Notes: generated by a model not told the origin, from the letters alone. A stretch of 64,000 nucleotides of DNA from Streptomyces sp. YIM 121038 (GCF_006088715.1 NZ_CP030771.1:4464001-4528000); one strand, 5' to 3'; counted from the stretch's first letter, positions 53,279 through 62,184 are shown. Made by a program: numbers and translations.

Positions 53279-54130
53279 TCAGGCGAGGGCCGCGGTCAGC
53301 CGGGCCAGGAGCCCGACCACGCCGGCCGGGCCTTCGACCACCAGGTCGGCGCGCGAGGCGAGCTCCGCGACCTCCGCGCTGCCGCTGCACACAAGGAGCC
53401 CCCGCACACCGCCGTCCGCCCGCAGCTTGTCCACGGCGGCGAACGCGGGCAGGTCCCCGAGGTCGTCCCCCGCGTAGAGGACCGACTCGGCTCCCACCTC
53501 GCGTACGTACTCGATGAGGGCCACGCCCTTGTCCACGCCGGGCGGCCGCAGCTCCAGGACCATCCGGCCGGGCTCCACGATCAGCCCGTGGCGGGCGGCG
53601 AGCTCGCCGAGGGGGCCGCGCAGGGCGTCGAAGGCGGCCTGGGGGTCCTCGGCCCGGCGCGTGTGCACCGCGACGGCCCGGCCCTTCTCCTCGATCCAGG
53701 TGCCCCGCCAGGCCCCGATCGCGTCGAGGAAGCCGGGCAGCTCGGCCCGTACCGCGGCGACGCCGGGGTGCGGCTCGGCCGCGCGCACGGTGCCGGTGAC
53801 GGCGTCCCAGCGCTCCGCGCCGTAGTGCCCGAGCACGACGAGGTGCTCCAGGCCGGGGACGCCCGCGAAGCCGCCGTGGCGGACGGCCACGCCCGCGGGG
53901 CGGCCGGTGACGACCGCGACGGAGCGCACCCTCGGGGCGAGGGCGGCGAGCGCGGGGACGGCGTCCGGGTGGGCCCTGGCCCGTTCGGGGTCGGGCACGA
54001 TCGCCGCGAGCGTGCCGTCGAAGTCCAGGGCGATCACGGCGCGTTCGGGGCGGGCCAGGATCGCGGCGAGGCCGTCGCGGCCCGCGGGGGTCAGTGGCTC
54101 GTACGGGGAGTGCGTGCGGTCGTCGCCCAT
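53279..54130 (-). CDS. otsB: Trehalose-6-phosphate phosphatase
   Basis: This 283-residue HAD-type phosphatase has nucleophile motif VIALDFDGTLAAIVPDP, motif II SVAVVTGRPAGV, a lysine-containing WIEEKGRAVAVH and GDDLGDLPAF. The reaction is trehalose-6-phosphate to trehalose, following OtsA. Transcription opposes otsA, so the pair is not an operon here. TAGGGT lies 7 nt upstream of ATG 54130, again suggesting no leader. DUF3263 and the sugar-binding protein lie upstream on the same strand. Confidence 0.94.
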   Translation of the reverse strand: MGDDRTHSPYEPLTPAGRDGLAAILARPERAVIALDFDGTLAAIVPDPERARAHPDAVPALAALAPRVRSVAVVTGRPAGVAVRHGGFAGVPGLEHLVVLGHYGAERWDAVTGTVRAAEPHPGVAAVRAELPGFLDAIGAWRGTWIEEKGRAVAVHTRRAEDPQAAFDALRGPLGELAARHGLIVEPGRMVLELRPPGVDKGVALIEYVREVGAESVLYAGDDLGDLPAFAAVDKLRADGGVRGLLVCSGSAEVAELASRADLVVEGPAGVVGLLARLTAALA

Positions 54131-54146
54131 GGGACCGACCCTAGCG

Positions 54147-54434
54147 TCAGCGCTCCGCGCGGCGTGCGGCGCGTACCCGTCGCAGGCGGTTCACGGTGAC
54201 CGGGTCGTGGGCCAGGGCGCGCTCGTCGTCAAGGAGGGCGTTGAGGAGCTGGTAGTAGCGCACCGGGGCCAGGCCCAGGTCCTCGCGGATGGCCCGCTCC
54301 TTGGCGCCGGGGCCGCTCCAGTTGCGCCGCTCCAGGGCGAGCACGGCCCTGGCCCGCGCGGACAGGCCGCCCCCGGCCCCGGAGGGCTCGGGCGCGGGAG
54401 GCTCCGCCTCGGGCACACCGTTCACCCCGCCCAC
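54147..54434 (-). CDS. DUF3263 protein
   Basis: This 95-residue protein shows the DUF3263 core LSARARAVLALERRNWSGPG and ERAIREDLGLAPVRYYQLLNALLD, a helical DNA-binding-like domain found near otsB in actinobacteria. The N-terminal 25 residues are proline-rich linker. GTG 54434 or GTG 54425 is the start. It begins 1 bp after the solute-binding-protein stop, so the two are probably co-transcribed. Function unknown. Confidence 0.85.
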   Translation of the reverse strand: MGGVNGVPEAEPPAPEPSGAGGGLSARARAVLALERRNWSGPGAKERAIREDLGLAPVRYYQLLNALLDDERALAHDPVTVNRLRRVRAARRAER

Positions 54435-54435
54435 G

Positions 54436-55704
54436 CTAGCTCGCGTTCTCCTCCGCCGCCGCCTTCGCGTCGAGCTGGCTCAGGGTCGCCTGCGGGTCGC
54501 CGTTCGGGTCGACGGTCTTGCCGATGTACTTCTTGATCTGCACGGACACCTGGGCCCAGGACGTCTTGCCGACGGGGTACAGCTGGGAGGCGGGCAGCTC
54601 CTCCAGGAAGCCGCCGAGCTTCTTCGCGTCGGCCTTGTCGTCGGCCATCTCCTGGGACGCCGACGTGGTCACCGGAAGGAGGTCGTACTCGCGCGAGAAC
54701 TCCAGGACGTTGTCCTTGGAGTAGGCGAAGTCGAGGAACTCGCGGATCTCCTTGCGGTGGCCGTTCTCCTTGAAGGCCATCATCCAGTCGGCGACGCCCA
54801 TCGTGGACTGGGCCTTGCCGTTGACGCCCGGCATGGGGACCATGCCGTACTTCAGGTGCTTCTTGGCGGCCATCTGCATCAGCGTCGGGTGGCCGTTGAG
54901 CATGCCGACCTCGCCGCGCGTGAAGGCGGCGAAGGCCTCGGCGCGGTTGAGCTTGCCGGGCGGCGTCGGCCCGGTCAGGCCCTTGCCGACCAGCTCGTTC
55001 TTCAGCCAGTTGAACGTGTTGACGTTCTGCTTGGAGTCGAAGTCGTACGAGCCGACGTTGTCGGTGTAGCCGCCGCCCCCGCTGAGCAGCCACTGGTACG
55101 TCTCGGCCTGCGCCTCCTCCGGGCCGAGCGGCAGCGCGTACGGGATCTTCACGCCGCGCGCCTTGAGCTTCTTCGCGGCGGCCTGGAGCTCGCTCCAGCT
55201 CTCCGGCGGGGTGACCCCGGCGCTCTTGAAGAGCTTCTCGTTGAAGAACAGCAGGCGCGTGGACGCGGCGAACGGCATGCCGTACTGGACGCGGTTGAAG
55301 ACGCCCGCCTTCGCCAGCGGCGCGAGGAAGTCGGCCTGGGTGGGGATGGAGAGCACGTCGTCGGCGCTGTACAGCTTGTCCTGCGCCGCGTAGTCCGCGT
55401 AGGCGCCGATCTGCGCGAGGTCGGGGGCCTCGCCGTCCGCGACCATCTCCTTGACCTTGCGGTCGACGTCCGTCCAGGAGTACACGGTCACGTCGACCTT
55501 GATGCCCGGGTGCTCGTCCTCGAACTTCTCGGCCAGCTCGCTCCAGTACTTCTTGGAGCTGTTCGCCGCCGAGTCGCCGTAGTCGGCCGCCACGAGCTTG
55601 AGGGTCACATCGCCCGATCCGCCCGATTCGCCGCATCCGGCGAGCAGCGCCGCCATGCTCAGTGCGGCCACCGCCGCCGTAAGGCCTGTCACGCGCCGCT
55701 GCAC
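54436..55704 (-). CDS. Sugar ABC transporter substrate-binding lipoprotein (family 1)
   Basis: This 422-residue lipoprotein has signal RRVTGLTAAVAALSMAAL with lipobox LAGC (Cys24), then the extracellular solute-binding fold: WSELAEKFEDEHPGIKVDV, APDLAQIGAYADYAAQ and EVGMLNGHPTLMQMAA. GTG 55704 is chosen over ATG 55797 because the earlier codons are not signal-like. It diverges from a SIS sugar isomerase across a DasR-type site, so it likely binds an amino sugar or chitin oligomer. No permease genes are in the window, so partners must be elsewhere. Confidence 0.9.
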   Translation of the reverse strand: MQRRVTGLTAAVAALSMAALLAGCGESGGSGDVTLKLVAADYGDSAANSSKKYWSELAEKFEDEHPGIKVDVTVYSWTDVDRKVKEMVADGEAPDLAQIGAYADYAAQDKLYSADDVLSIPTQADFLAPLAKAGVFNRVQYGMPFAASTRLLFFNEKLFKSAGVTPPESWSELQAAAKKLKARGVKIPYALPLGPEEAQAETYQWLLSGGGGYTDNVGSYDFDSKQNVNTFNWLKNELVGKGLTGPTPPGKLNRAEAFAAFTRGEVGMLNGHPTLMQMAAKKHLKYGMVPMPGVNGKAQSTMGVADWMMAFKENGHRKEIREFLDFAYSKDNVLEFSREYDLLPVTTSASQEMADDKADAKKLGGFLEELPASQLYPVGKTSWAQVSVQIKKYIGKTVDPNGDPQATLSQLDAKAAAEENAS

Positions 55705-55763
55705 CGCTTTTTCCCACCCTTGCCGAGACTTACCGGAACGCGAGTCTCCCCCGCGTCGACACA

Positions 55764-55779
55764 CCAGGTCTACACCACC
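55764..55779. promoter_or_regulatory. dre (DasR) site in the divergent SBP-SIS promoter
   Basis: CCAGGTCTACACCACC matches the dre consensus ACTGGTCTAGACCACT at 12 of 16 positions with GGTCTA intact. It can control both the binding-protein gene and the SIS isomerase gene. Confidence 0.6.
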
Positions 55780-55904
55780 CCAGTATCGCTTCTGCAACGG
55801 CGGTCACCCATTGCCCGCCCGGTCGTCCTGCTGCTAAGCACTGCTCCGGGCGCCGTCCCCGCGGCGCCCGGCACAACTCCCGCACCGGCAAGGAGCCTTG
55901 GCAC

Positions 55905-56798
55905 ATGTCGCGTACCGCAAATGAGATAGCCACCCAGCCCGACTGCTGGCGGCGGGCCGCCGGGAGCGCCGCGGCCTTCGCCGGGCTGCCGGAGCCGGGC
56001 GAACGGATCGCCGTGACCGGCTGCGGCACCTCGTGGTTCATGGCCCTCGCGTACGCGGCGCTGCGGGAGGCCGCGGGGCAGGGCGAGACGGACGCGTTCG
56101 CGGCGTCGGAGTTCCCCACCGGGCGGCGCTACGACCGGGTCGTGGCGATCACCCGCTCCGGTACGACGACGGAGGTGCTCGACCTGCTCGGGCGGGTGCG
56201 GGGCGCCGTGCCGACGCTGGCCCTGACCGCCGACCCGAAGACGCCGGTCATGACCGCAGCCGACGCGGTGGCCGTCCTGGACTGGGCGGACGAGGAGTCC
56301 GTCGTGCAGACCCGGTTCGCGACCACGGCCCTCGCCTTCCTGCGGGCCGGGCTCGGCGCGGTCCCGGGCGTCAAGCCGGTCGCCGAGGCCGCGGCGGACG
56401 CCGAGCGCACCGTCGCCGAGCCGCTGCCGGACGCGGTGGTCACGGCGGAGCAGTGGACGTTCCTCGGCCGCGGCTGGACGTACGGGCTCGCCCTGGAGGC
56501 GGGCCTGAAGATGCGGGAGGCCGCGGGCGCGTGGACGGAGGCGTACCCGGCCATGGAGTACCGGCACGGGCCGATCTCCATCACCGCGCCGGGCCGCGTG
56601 GCGTGGATGTTCGGGGCGCTGCCGGAGGGGCTCGCGGAGGACGTGGCCCGCGTCGGCGGCGAGCTGGTGGCGCGCACCGACGTCGACCCCCTGGCGGAGC
56701 TGGTCCGCGCCCAGCGCCTGGCCGTGCGGCTCGCCGAGGACCGGGGCCAGGACCCCGACCGGCCGCGCAACCTGACCCGGAGCGTCGTCCTCGGCTAG
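55905..56798 (+). CDS. SIS-domain sugar isomerase/deaminase-like protein
   Basis: This 297-residue protein has two SIS domains like the isomerase half of GlmS: residues 30-150 (RIAVTGCGTSWFMALAYAAL, then VVAITRSGTTTEVLDLL) and 165-290 (FLGRGWTYGLALEAGLKMRE, ending AMEYRHGPISI). There is no glutaminase domain, so it resembles AgaS/FrlB-type deaminases or isomerases of amino-sugar phosphates. ATG 55905 follows AAGGAG by about 10 nt. Its place between a dre site and nagKA suggests amino-sugar catabolism. Confidence 0.88.
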   Translation: MSRTANEIATQPDCWRRAAGSAAAFAGLPEPGERIAVTGCGTSWFMALAYAALREAAGQGETDAFAASEFPTGRRYDRVVAITRSGTTTEVLDLLGRVRGAVPTLALTADPKTPVMTAADAVAVLDWADEESVVQTRFATTALAFLRAGLGAVPGVKPVAEAAADAERTVAEPLPDAVVTAEQWTFLGRGWTYGLALEAGLKMREAAGAWTEAYPAMEYRHGPISITAPGRVAWMFGALPEGLAEDVARVGGELVARTDVDPLAELVRAQRLAVRLAEDRGQDPDRPRNLTRSVVLG

Positions 56799-56827
56799 CC
56801 CGGACCCGGGACGGGGACGGTGCGCAC

Positions 56828-56843
56828 ACTGGACTAGACCTCT
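56828..56843 (+). promoter_or_regulatory. dre (DasR) site upstream of nagK-nagA
   Basis: ACTGGACTAGACCTCT matches the dre consensus ACTGGTCTAGACCACT at 14 of 16 positions, 27 bp before the nagK GTG. DasR control of nagKA is known in S. coelicolor. Confidence 0.82.
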
Positions 56844-56870
56844 TATGGGGTCACACGCGACACTGTCCCC

Positions 56871-57857
56871 GTGAGACATGTCATCGCCCTGGACGTGGGC
56901 GGCACCGGAATGAAGGCCGCCCTGGTCGGGGCGGACGGCACGCTGCTGCACGAGGCGCGCCGCCCCACCGGCCGTGAGCGCGGCGCGAACGCCGTGGTCG
57001 AGTCGATCCTGGACTTCGCCGGGGAGCTGCGCGCCCACGGCGTGGCCCACCTCGGCGAGCCCGCCGCCGCGGTGGGCGTCGCGGTCCCCGGCATCGTCGA
57101 CGCCGAGCGCGGCCTCGCCGTGTACGCGGCGAACCTCGGCTGGACCGACGTACCGCTGCGCGATCTGATCAGCGCCCGCCTCGGCGGCGTCCCCGTGGCG
57201 CTCGGCCACGACGTGCGCACCGGCGGCCTCGCCGAGGGCCGCCTCGGCGCGGGCCGGGGCACGGCGCGCTTCCTGTTCGTGCCGCTCGGCACCGGCATCG
57301 CGGGCGCCATCGGCATCGACGGCGTCATCGAGCCCGGCGCGCACGGCTCGGCGGGCGAGATCGGCCACATCGTCGTCCGGCCCGGCGGCCCGCCCTGCGG
57401 CTGCGGCCAGCGCGGCTGTCTGGAGCGGCTCGCCTCGGCGTCCGCCGTGAGCAAGGCGTGGGCCGAGGCGAGCGGCGACCCGGCGGCGGACGCCGCCGAC
57501 TGCGCCAAGGCGGTGCGCTCCGGCGACCCGCGCGCGGCCGAGGTCTGGCAGCACGCCGTGGACGCCCTCGCCGACGGCCTGTTGACGGCCCTCACCCTCC
57601 TGGACCCCGACACGCTGATCGTCGGCGGCGGCCTCGCGGAGGCCGGGGACACGCTGTTCACGCCGCTGCGCCAGGCGGTGGCGGACCGCGTGGTGCAGTT
57701 CCAGACGCTGCCCGCGATCGTCCCCGCGGCGCTCGGCGACGCCGCCGGCTGCCTGGGCGCGGGCCTGCTCGCCTGGGACCTGCTCACGCCGGAGGGCTCC
57801 CGTACCGATACATCCACCACCACCCCCACCGACGCACCCCCGGAGGTATCCACCTGA
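56871..57857 (+). CDS. nagK: N-acetylglucosamine kinase, ROK family
   Basis: The 328-residue ROK kinase starts at GTG 56871 (VRHVIALDVGGTGMKAALVG, the ATP phosphate-binding loop). The sugar-binding motif EPGAHGSAGEIGHIVV and the zinc cluster CGCGQRGCLERLAS follow. It phosphorylates GlcNAc at C6 in the cytoplasm. The stop shares one base with the nagA ATG (TGATG), so the two are coupled. A strong dre site precedes it. Confidence 0.93.
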   Translation: MRHVIALDVGGTGMKAALVGADGTLLHEARRPTGRERGANAVVESILDFAGELRAHGVAHLGEPAAAVGVAVPGIVDAERGLAVYAANLGWTDVPLRDLISARLGGVPVALGHDVRTGGLAEGRLGAGRGTARFLFVPLGTGIAGAIGIDGVIEPGAHGSAGEIGHIVVRPGGPPCGCGQRGCLERLASASAVSKAWAEASGDPAADAADCAKAVRSGDPRAAEVWQHAVDALADGLLTALTLLDPDTLIVGGGLAEAGDTLFTPLRQAVADRVVQFQTLPAIVPAALGDAAGCLGAGLLAWDLLTPEGSRTDTSTTTPTDAPPEVST

Positions 57858-58996
57858 TGGCCACTAGCAAGGTTCTCGCCGGTGCCCGGGTGGTCCTGCC
57901 CACCGGGACCGTGTCCGGCGGCCGCGTCATCGTGGACGGCACACGCGTCGTGGGGAGCGCTCCCGCGGACGCCGAGACGCTCGATCTGACCGGCCACTGG
58001 CTGGTCCCCGGCTTCGTGGACATGCACAACCACGGCGGCGGCGGCGCGTCCTTCACCAACGGCACGGTCGAGGACATCCTGCACGGCGTCCACACGCACC
58101 GCCTGCACGGCACGACCACCCTCGTCGCCTCCACGGTCACCGGCGAGATGGACGCCCTGGCGCAGCGCGCGGGCCTGCTCAGCGAGCTGGCCGAGCAGGG
58201 CGAGATCGCGGGCGTCCACTTCGAGGGCCCGTTCATCTCGCCGTGCCGCAAGGGCGCGCACAGCGAGTCCCTGCTGCGCCACCCGGACCCGGCCGAGGTC
58301 CGCAAGCTGATCGACGCGGCCCGCGGCCAGGCCAAGATGGTCACCCTCGCCACCGAACTGCCCGGCGGCATCGACTCCGTGCGCCTGCTCGCCGAGCACG
58401 GCGTGGTCGCCGCGATCGGCCACACCGACGCCACGTACGAGCAGACGGCGGCGGCCGTCGACGCGGGCGCCACCGTGGCCACGCACCTGTACAACGCGAT
58501 GCCGGGGCTCGGCCACCGCGCGCCGGGGCCCATCGCCGCCCTCCTGGAGGACGAGCGGGTCACCGTCGAGCTGATCGACGACGGCACGCACCTGCACCCG
58601 GCCGCCTTCCAGCTGGCCTTCCACCGCGCGGGCGCCGACCGCGTCGCGCTCATCACGGACGCGATGGACGCGGCGGGCTTCGGCGACGGCACCTACCACC
58701 TCGGCCCGCTGGAGGTCGTGGTGTCGGACGGCGTCGCGCGGCTCGCCGAGGGCGGCGCCATCGCGGGCTCCACCCTCACCCAGGACCGCGCGTTCCAGCG
58801 CGCGGTGACCATCGACGGGCTGCCCGTCGAGGATGTCGTCACCGCGATCTCCGCGACCCCCGCGAAGGTCCTCGGCATCTACGACCGCGTCGGCTCCCTG
58901 GAGCCCGGCAAGGACGCCGACCTCGTCGTCCTGGACGCGGACTTCGCGCTCAAGGGCGTGCTGCGCAAGGGCGAGTGGGTCATCGACCCGAGGTGA
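57857..58996 (+). CDS. nagA: N-acetylglucosamine-6-phosphate deacetylase
   Basis: This 379-residue amidohydrolase removes acetate from GlcNAc-6-phosphate, the product of NagK and of MurQ. Metal and substrate motifs: VPGFVDMHNHGGGG, HFEGPFISPCRKGAH, AAIGHTDATYEQT, ATHLYNAMPGLGHR and catalytic Asp in LITDAMDAAG. ATG 57857 overlaps the nagK stop. A classic terminator follows at 59031. Confidence 0.96.
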   Translation: MATSKVLAGARVVLPTGTVSGGRVIVDGTRVVGSAPADAETLDLTGHWLVPGFVDMHNHGGGGASFTNGTVEDILHGVHTHRLHGTTTLVASTVTGEMDALAQRAGLLSELAEQGEIAGVHFEGPFISPCRKGAHSESLLRHPDPAEVRKLIDAARGQAKMVTLATELPGGIDSVRLLAEHGVVAAIGHTDATYEQTAAAVDAGATVATHLYNAMPGLGHRAPGPIAALLEDERVTVELIDDGTHLHPAAFQLAFHRAGADRVALITDAMDAAGFGDGTYHLGPLEVVVSDGVARLAEGGAIAGSTLTQDRAFQRAVTIDGLPVEDVVTAISATPAKVLGIYDRVGSLEPGKDADLVVLDADFALKGVLRKGEWVIDPR

Positions 58997-59030
58997 GGCG
59001 CGCGCGGTCCCGCGCGAACCGGTCGCAGTG

Positions 59031-59072
59031 AGGCGGTTGGCCCCGAGGTCTGGGCCAACCGCCTTCTTTTTG
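59031..59072 (+). terminator. Intrinsic terminator after nagKA
   Basis: AGGCGGTTGGCCC (59031-59043) pairs with GGGCCAACCGCCT (59052-59064) and is followed by TCTTTTT, one of the few T-runs in the window. Confidence 0.93.
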
Positions 59073-59186
59073 GCATGATCAGGCCCCGAACACCGCAAGC
59101 AGTGAGCGCAGAGCCGTACGCGGCGGGCGAATTGGGCGTCCTGGGCCAATCCGCCTTCCTGGATCAGGGGTTTCGGGGGTGAAGCA

Positions 59187-60119
59187 GTGATCGTCACGGT
59201 CACGCTCAACGCCGCCCTTGACCTCACCTATCGCGTCCCGGCCCTCACGCCCCACACCACCCACCGCGTCACCGAGGTGACCGAACGCGCGGGCGGCAAG
59301 GGCGTGAACGTGGCACGGGTGCTCGCCGCGCTCGGCCACACGGTGACGGTCACCGGCTTCGCGGGCGGCCCCACCGGGCGCACCCTGCGCGACCACCTCA
59401 CGCGCACCCCCGGCCTCGTGGACGCGCTGCGCCCCGTCGAGGGCCCGACCCGCCGCACCCTCGCCGTCGTGGACGCCCGCACCGGCGACACCACCCAGCT
59501 CAACGAGCCGGGCCCGGCCGTGTCGCCCGCCGAGTGGTCCGGATTCCTCACCGCGTACGAGGAGTTGATGCGCGGCGGCGTCACCGCGGTGGCCCTGTGC
59601 GGCAGCCTGCCGCCGGGCGTCCCGGTCGGCGCGTACGCCCTCCTGGTGCGGGCGGCGCGCGCCGCCCGCGTGCCGGTGCTGCTCGACACCAGCGGCGAGC
59701 CGCTGCGCCGCGGCGTCGCCGCCCGCCCCGACCTCGTCAAGCCGAACGCCGAGGAACTCGCCGAACTCACCGGCGCCCACGAGCCGTCGCGGGCCACCCG
59801 CGACGCCCGCCGCAGGGGCGCGCACGCCGTCGTCGCCTCCCTCGGCGCCGACGGCCTCCTGGCCGTCACCCCCGAGGGCACCTGGCGGGCGACGCCGCCC
59901 GCCGCCGTGCGCGGCAATCCGACGGGCGCGGGCGACTCGGCGGTCGCGGGCCTGCTCTCCGGGCTCGTGGAGGGCCTGGCCTGGCCGGACCGGCTCGCCC
60001 GGGCGGCGGCCCTGGCGTCGGCGACCGTCGCGGCGCCCGCCGCGGGCGAGTTCGACCGGGCGGTGTACGAGGACGTCCTGCCGAAGGTGACGGTGAGCGG
60101 CAAGGCGTCGGCCGCGTAA
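59187..60119 (+). CDS. PfkB family hexose-phosphate kinase (1-phosphofructokinase/tagatose-6-phosphate kinase type)
   Basis: This 310-residue ribokinase-fold enzyme has AGGKGVNVARVLAALG at the substrate/Mg region and NPTGAGDSAVAGLLSGL with the catalytic Asp near residue 250. LNEPGPAVSPAEW is the LacC/FruK signature. Paired with a class II aldolase 47 bp downstream, it probably phosphorylates a ketose 6- or 1-phosphate that the aldolase cleaves. GTG 59187 has AGGGG upstream. The two genes follow nagKA after a strong terminator and need their own promoter; none is obvious. Confidence 0.9.
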   Translation: MIVTVTLNAALDLTYRVPALTPHTTHRVTEVTERAGGKGVNVARVLAALGHTVTVTGFAGGPTGRTLRDHLTRTPGLVDALRPVEGPTRRTLAVVDARTGDTTQLNEPGPAVSPAEWSGFLTAYEELMRGGVTAVALCGSLPPGVPVGAYALLVRAARAARVPVLLDTSGEPLRRGVAARPDLVKPNAEELAELTGAHEPSRATRDARRRGAHAVVASLGADGLLAVTPEGTWRATPPAAVRGNPTGAGDSAVAGLLSGLVEGLAWPDRLARAAALASATVAAPAAGEFDRAVYEDVLPKVTVSGKASAA

Positions 60120-60165
60120 CGGGGTTGGGCGACACGGGCCGCGCGTGCCCGGGAATGAGGGCACC

Positions 60166-61014
60166 ATGCCACTGATCACCACCGGCGAGCTGGTCGGCCG
60201 GGCCCGCGCCGAGGGGCGCGGCCTCGCCGCCTTCAACGTCATCACCCTGGAGCACGCGGAGGCCGTCGCGCTCGGCGCGGAGCGCGCGGGCCGCGCGGCC
60301 GTGCTCCAGATATCCGAGAACGCGGTGCGGTTCCACGGCGGCGCCCTCACCCCGATCGCCCAGGCCGCCGCGGCCGTCGCCCGCGCCTCCTCAGCCCCCC
60401 TGTCGCTGCACCTGGACCACGTCACGGACGTGGACCTGCTGCGGGCCGCGCACCCCGCGGGCTTCAGCTCCGTGATGTTCGACGCCTCGAAGCTGTCGTA
60501 CGCGGAGAACGTGAAGGCCACCGCGGACGCGGTGCGTTGGGGCCACGAGCGGGACATCTGGGTCGAGGCGGAGCTGGGCCGGGTCGGCGGCAAGGAGGGT
60601 GAGGCGCCCCTCGACGCGCACGCGCCGGGGGTGCGCACGGACCCCGACGAGGCCGTCGCCTACGTCGCCGACACCGGGGTCGACGCGCTCGCCGTCGCGG
60701 TGGGCTCCAGCCACGCCATGACGGAGCGCACGGCGTCCCTGGACCACGAGTTGGTCCGGGCCCTGCGCGCGCGGGTCCCCGTGCCGCTGGTCCTGCACGG
60801 GTCGAGCGGCGTGCCCGACGCGGAGATCCGCGCGGCGGTCGCCGCGGGGGTGGTGAAGGTGAACGTGGGCACGGCCCTGAACACCGGCTTCACCGGGGCG
60901 GTACGCCGGTTCCTGGCGGCGGACAGGGCAACGGTGGACCCCCGCAAGTACCTGGCCCCCGCCCGGGAAGCGATGGCGGAGGCAGTCACCCACTTCCTCC
61001 ACCTGACCGGCTGA
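60166..61014 (+). CDS. Class II fructose/tagatose-bisphosphate aldolase family
   Basis: The 282-residue enzyme starts at ATG 60166 (MPLITTGELVGRARAEGRG). Zn ligands are seen in SLHLDHVTD, AVGSSHAM and VLHGSSG; the active-site loop with VEAELGRVGGKEG follows the family order. It is shorter than housekeeping FBA and closer to the GatY/KbaY/AgaY group that cleaves tagatose-1,6-bisphosphate. This fits catabolism of galactosamine-type sugars, with the SIS protein, NagA and PfkB kinase completing an Aga-like set. Substrate assignment is inference. Confidence 0.9.
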   Translation: MPLITTGELVGRARAEGRGLAAFNVITLEHAEAVALGAERAGRAAVLQISENAVRFHGGALTPIAQAAAAVARASSAPLSLHLDHVTDVDLLRAAHPAGFSSVMFDASKLSYAENVKATADAVRWGHERDIWVEAELGRVGGKEGEAPLDAHAPGVRTDPDEAVAYVADTGVDALAVAVGSSHAMTERTASLDHELVRALRARVPVPLVLHGSSGVPDAEIRAAVAAGVVKVNVGTALNTGFTGAVRRFLAADRATVDPRKYLAPAREAMAEAVTHFLHLTG

Positions 61015-61023
61015 CAGCAAGCC

Positions 61024-61095
61024 GATCAGCCCGTCGAGGGGGTACCCCCTGCTCCTCAAGAGCTTGGGGGAGTTTGAGGACGAGGCGCGAAGCGC
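61024..61095 (+). repeat. Family A repeat copy 5, interrupted by another palindromic repeat
   Basis: GATCAGCCCGTC (61024-61035) and GTTTGAGGACGAGGCGCGAA (from 61072) are the two halves of the family A unit. CGGC between them is replaced by about 36 bp with palindrome AGGGGGTACCCCCT (61037-61050) and the stem pieces CCCCCTGCTC / AGAGCTTGGGGG. The nested structure also serves as a hairpin after the aldolase gene. Confidence 0.75.
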
Positions 61096-61104
61096 CGCAA
61101 AGGG

Positions 61105-62085
61105 TCAGCCCTTGACGTGGCCCGCCTTCAGCCACATCTGGTCGAGGTTCGCGTCGCACTTGTCGCCCTGCTGACAGGACACGGAGATCGTGTTCGTGCC
61201 CTTGTTCAGCTCCACGAAGGCGAACGTCTTCGTCCAGCCCTTGTCCCAGGCCCCGTCCTCCGCGTGCGCGAAGTTGTCCATGTTGAGCTTGCGCGGGGAC
61301 GGCGTGCCGTTGATCACGAGGGTCGTCTCGGCCGCCTTGCCGGGCACTCCGTAGCCGACGAAGACCGTGTACGCGCCGTCCTTGGGGATGCCGTTGACGG
61401 TCCAGGTCACTTGCGCGCCGACCTTGTTGAGCCCGGCCACGTACACGCCGTCGGCGGACTTGGCGCCGTCGATGTCGGACGCGGTGGTGGTGCCGCCCTC
61501 CAGCTTGAGGGCCTTGGCATCCGTTTCGGGCAGTTCGGCCTTCTTGCCCGGCTTGCCCTTGTCCTTGGACGCGCTGGGGCTGGGGTCGGAGGACTCGCTC
61601 TGCCGCTGCGAGGGCCCGGCCTTGTTGTCGTCGCCCTTGTCGTCGCCGCCGGTGAGCATGGCCGCGCCGATGCCGAGCGACACCACGGCGACGACGGCGA
61701 TCGCGCCGATCAGCAGGCCCTTGGTGTTGGGCCCGCGGCCGCGCCCCGCGGGGGCCGGGGGCGGCACCTGCCGGACGGGGGCGGTGGCGCCGGGCTGGGC
61801 CTCGGGGGCCGTGTAGTGCGCGCTGGGCTGGCCGTAGGGCTGCTGCTGCGGGGGGTAGCCGTAGCCGCCCTGGGCCGGGGGCTGCTGCGGCTGCTGCCCG
61901 TACTGCCGCTCGCCCACCGGGCGCACCTGGTGGTACGAGGACCGGGGCCCGGGGTAGCCGTAGCCGCCGCCTCCAGGGGGCGGGGTGGCACCGGCCGCCT
62001 GGCCGTCGGCGTACAGATAGCCGAAGGGGTCGTCGTCGCCCTGTGGCGCGTTCGGCGTCTGCTCGCCGTTGTTGCCGGGCGTCAT
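61105..62085 (-). CDS. Membrane protein with C-terminal carbohydrate-binding-like domain
   Basis: The 326-residue product has a cytoplasmic Gly/Pro/Gln/Tyr-rich region (residues 1-120: GYGYPPQQQPYGQ and similar), one membrane helix (GLLIGAIAVVAVVSLGIGAA), a Ser/Lys-rich linker and an extracellular domain of about 140 residues. The latter (GAYTVFVGYGVPGKAAETTL, WTKTFAFVELNKGTNTISV) resembles CBM35/CBM6-like sugar-binding beta sandwiches. ATG 62085 has GGGAG about 10 nt upstream. It may sense or hold cell-wall sugar. Similar prolines-plus-anchor proteins are common in Streptomyces. Confidence 0.8.
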   Translation of the reverse strand: MTPGNNGEQTPNAPQGDDDPFGYLYADGQAAGATPPPGGGGYGYPGPRSSYHQVRPVGERQYGQQPQQPPAQGGYGYPPQQQPYGQPSAHYTAPEAQPGATAPVRQVPPPAPAGRGRGPNTKGLLIGAIAVVAVVSLGIGAAMLTGGDDKGDDNKAGPSQRQSESSDPSPSASKDKGKPGKKAELPETDAKALKLEGGTTTASDIDGAKSADGVYVAGLNKVGAQVTWTVNGIPKDGAYTVFVGYGVPGKAAETTLVINGTPSPRKLNMDNFAHAEDGAWDKGWTKTFAFVELNKGTNTISVSCQQGDKCDANLDQMWLKAGHVKG

Positions 62086-62184
62086 TCGCAGGTCACTCCC
62101 TCGCATCGCGGATGCGGGCGAGCCTACCCGCTCCAGGTGACCGCCCAAGGTGCCGTTGACGTCAACAAGTTCCCGGTACGGGAC

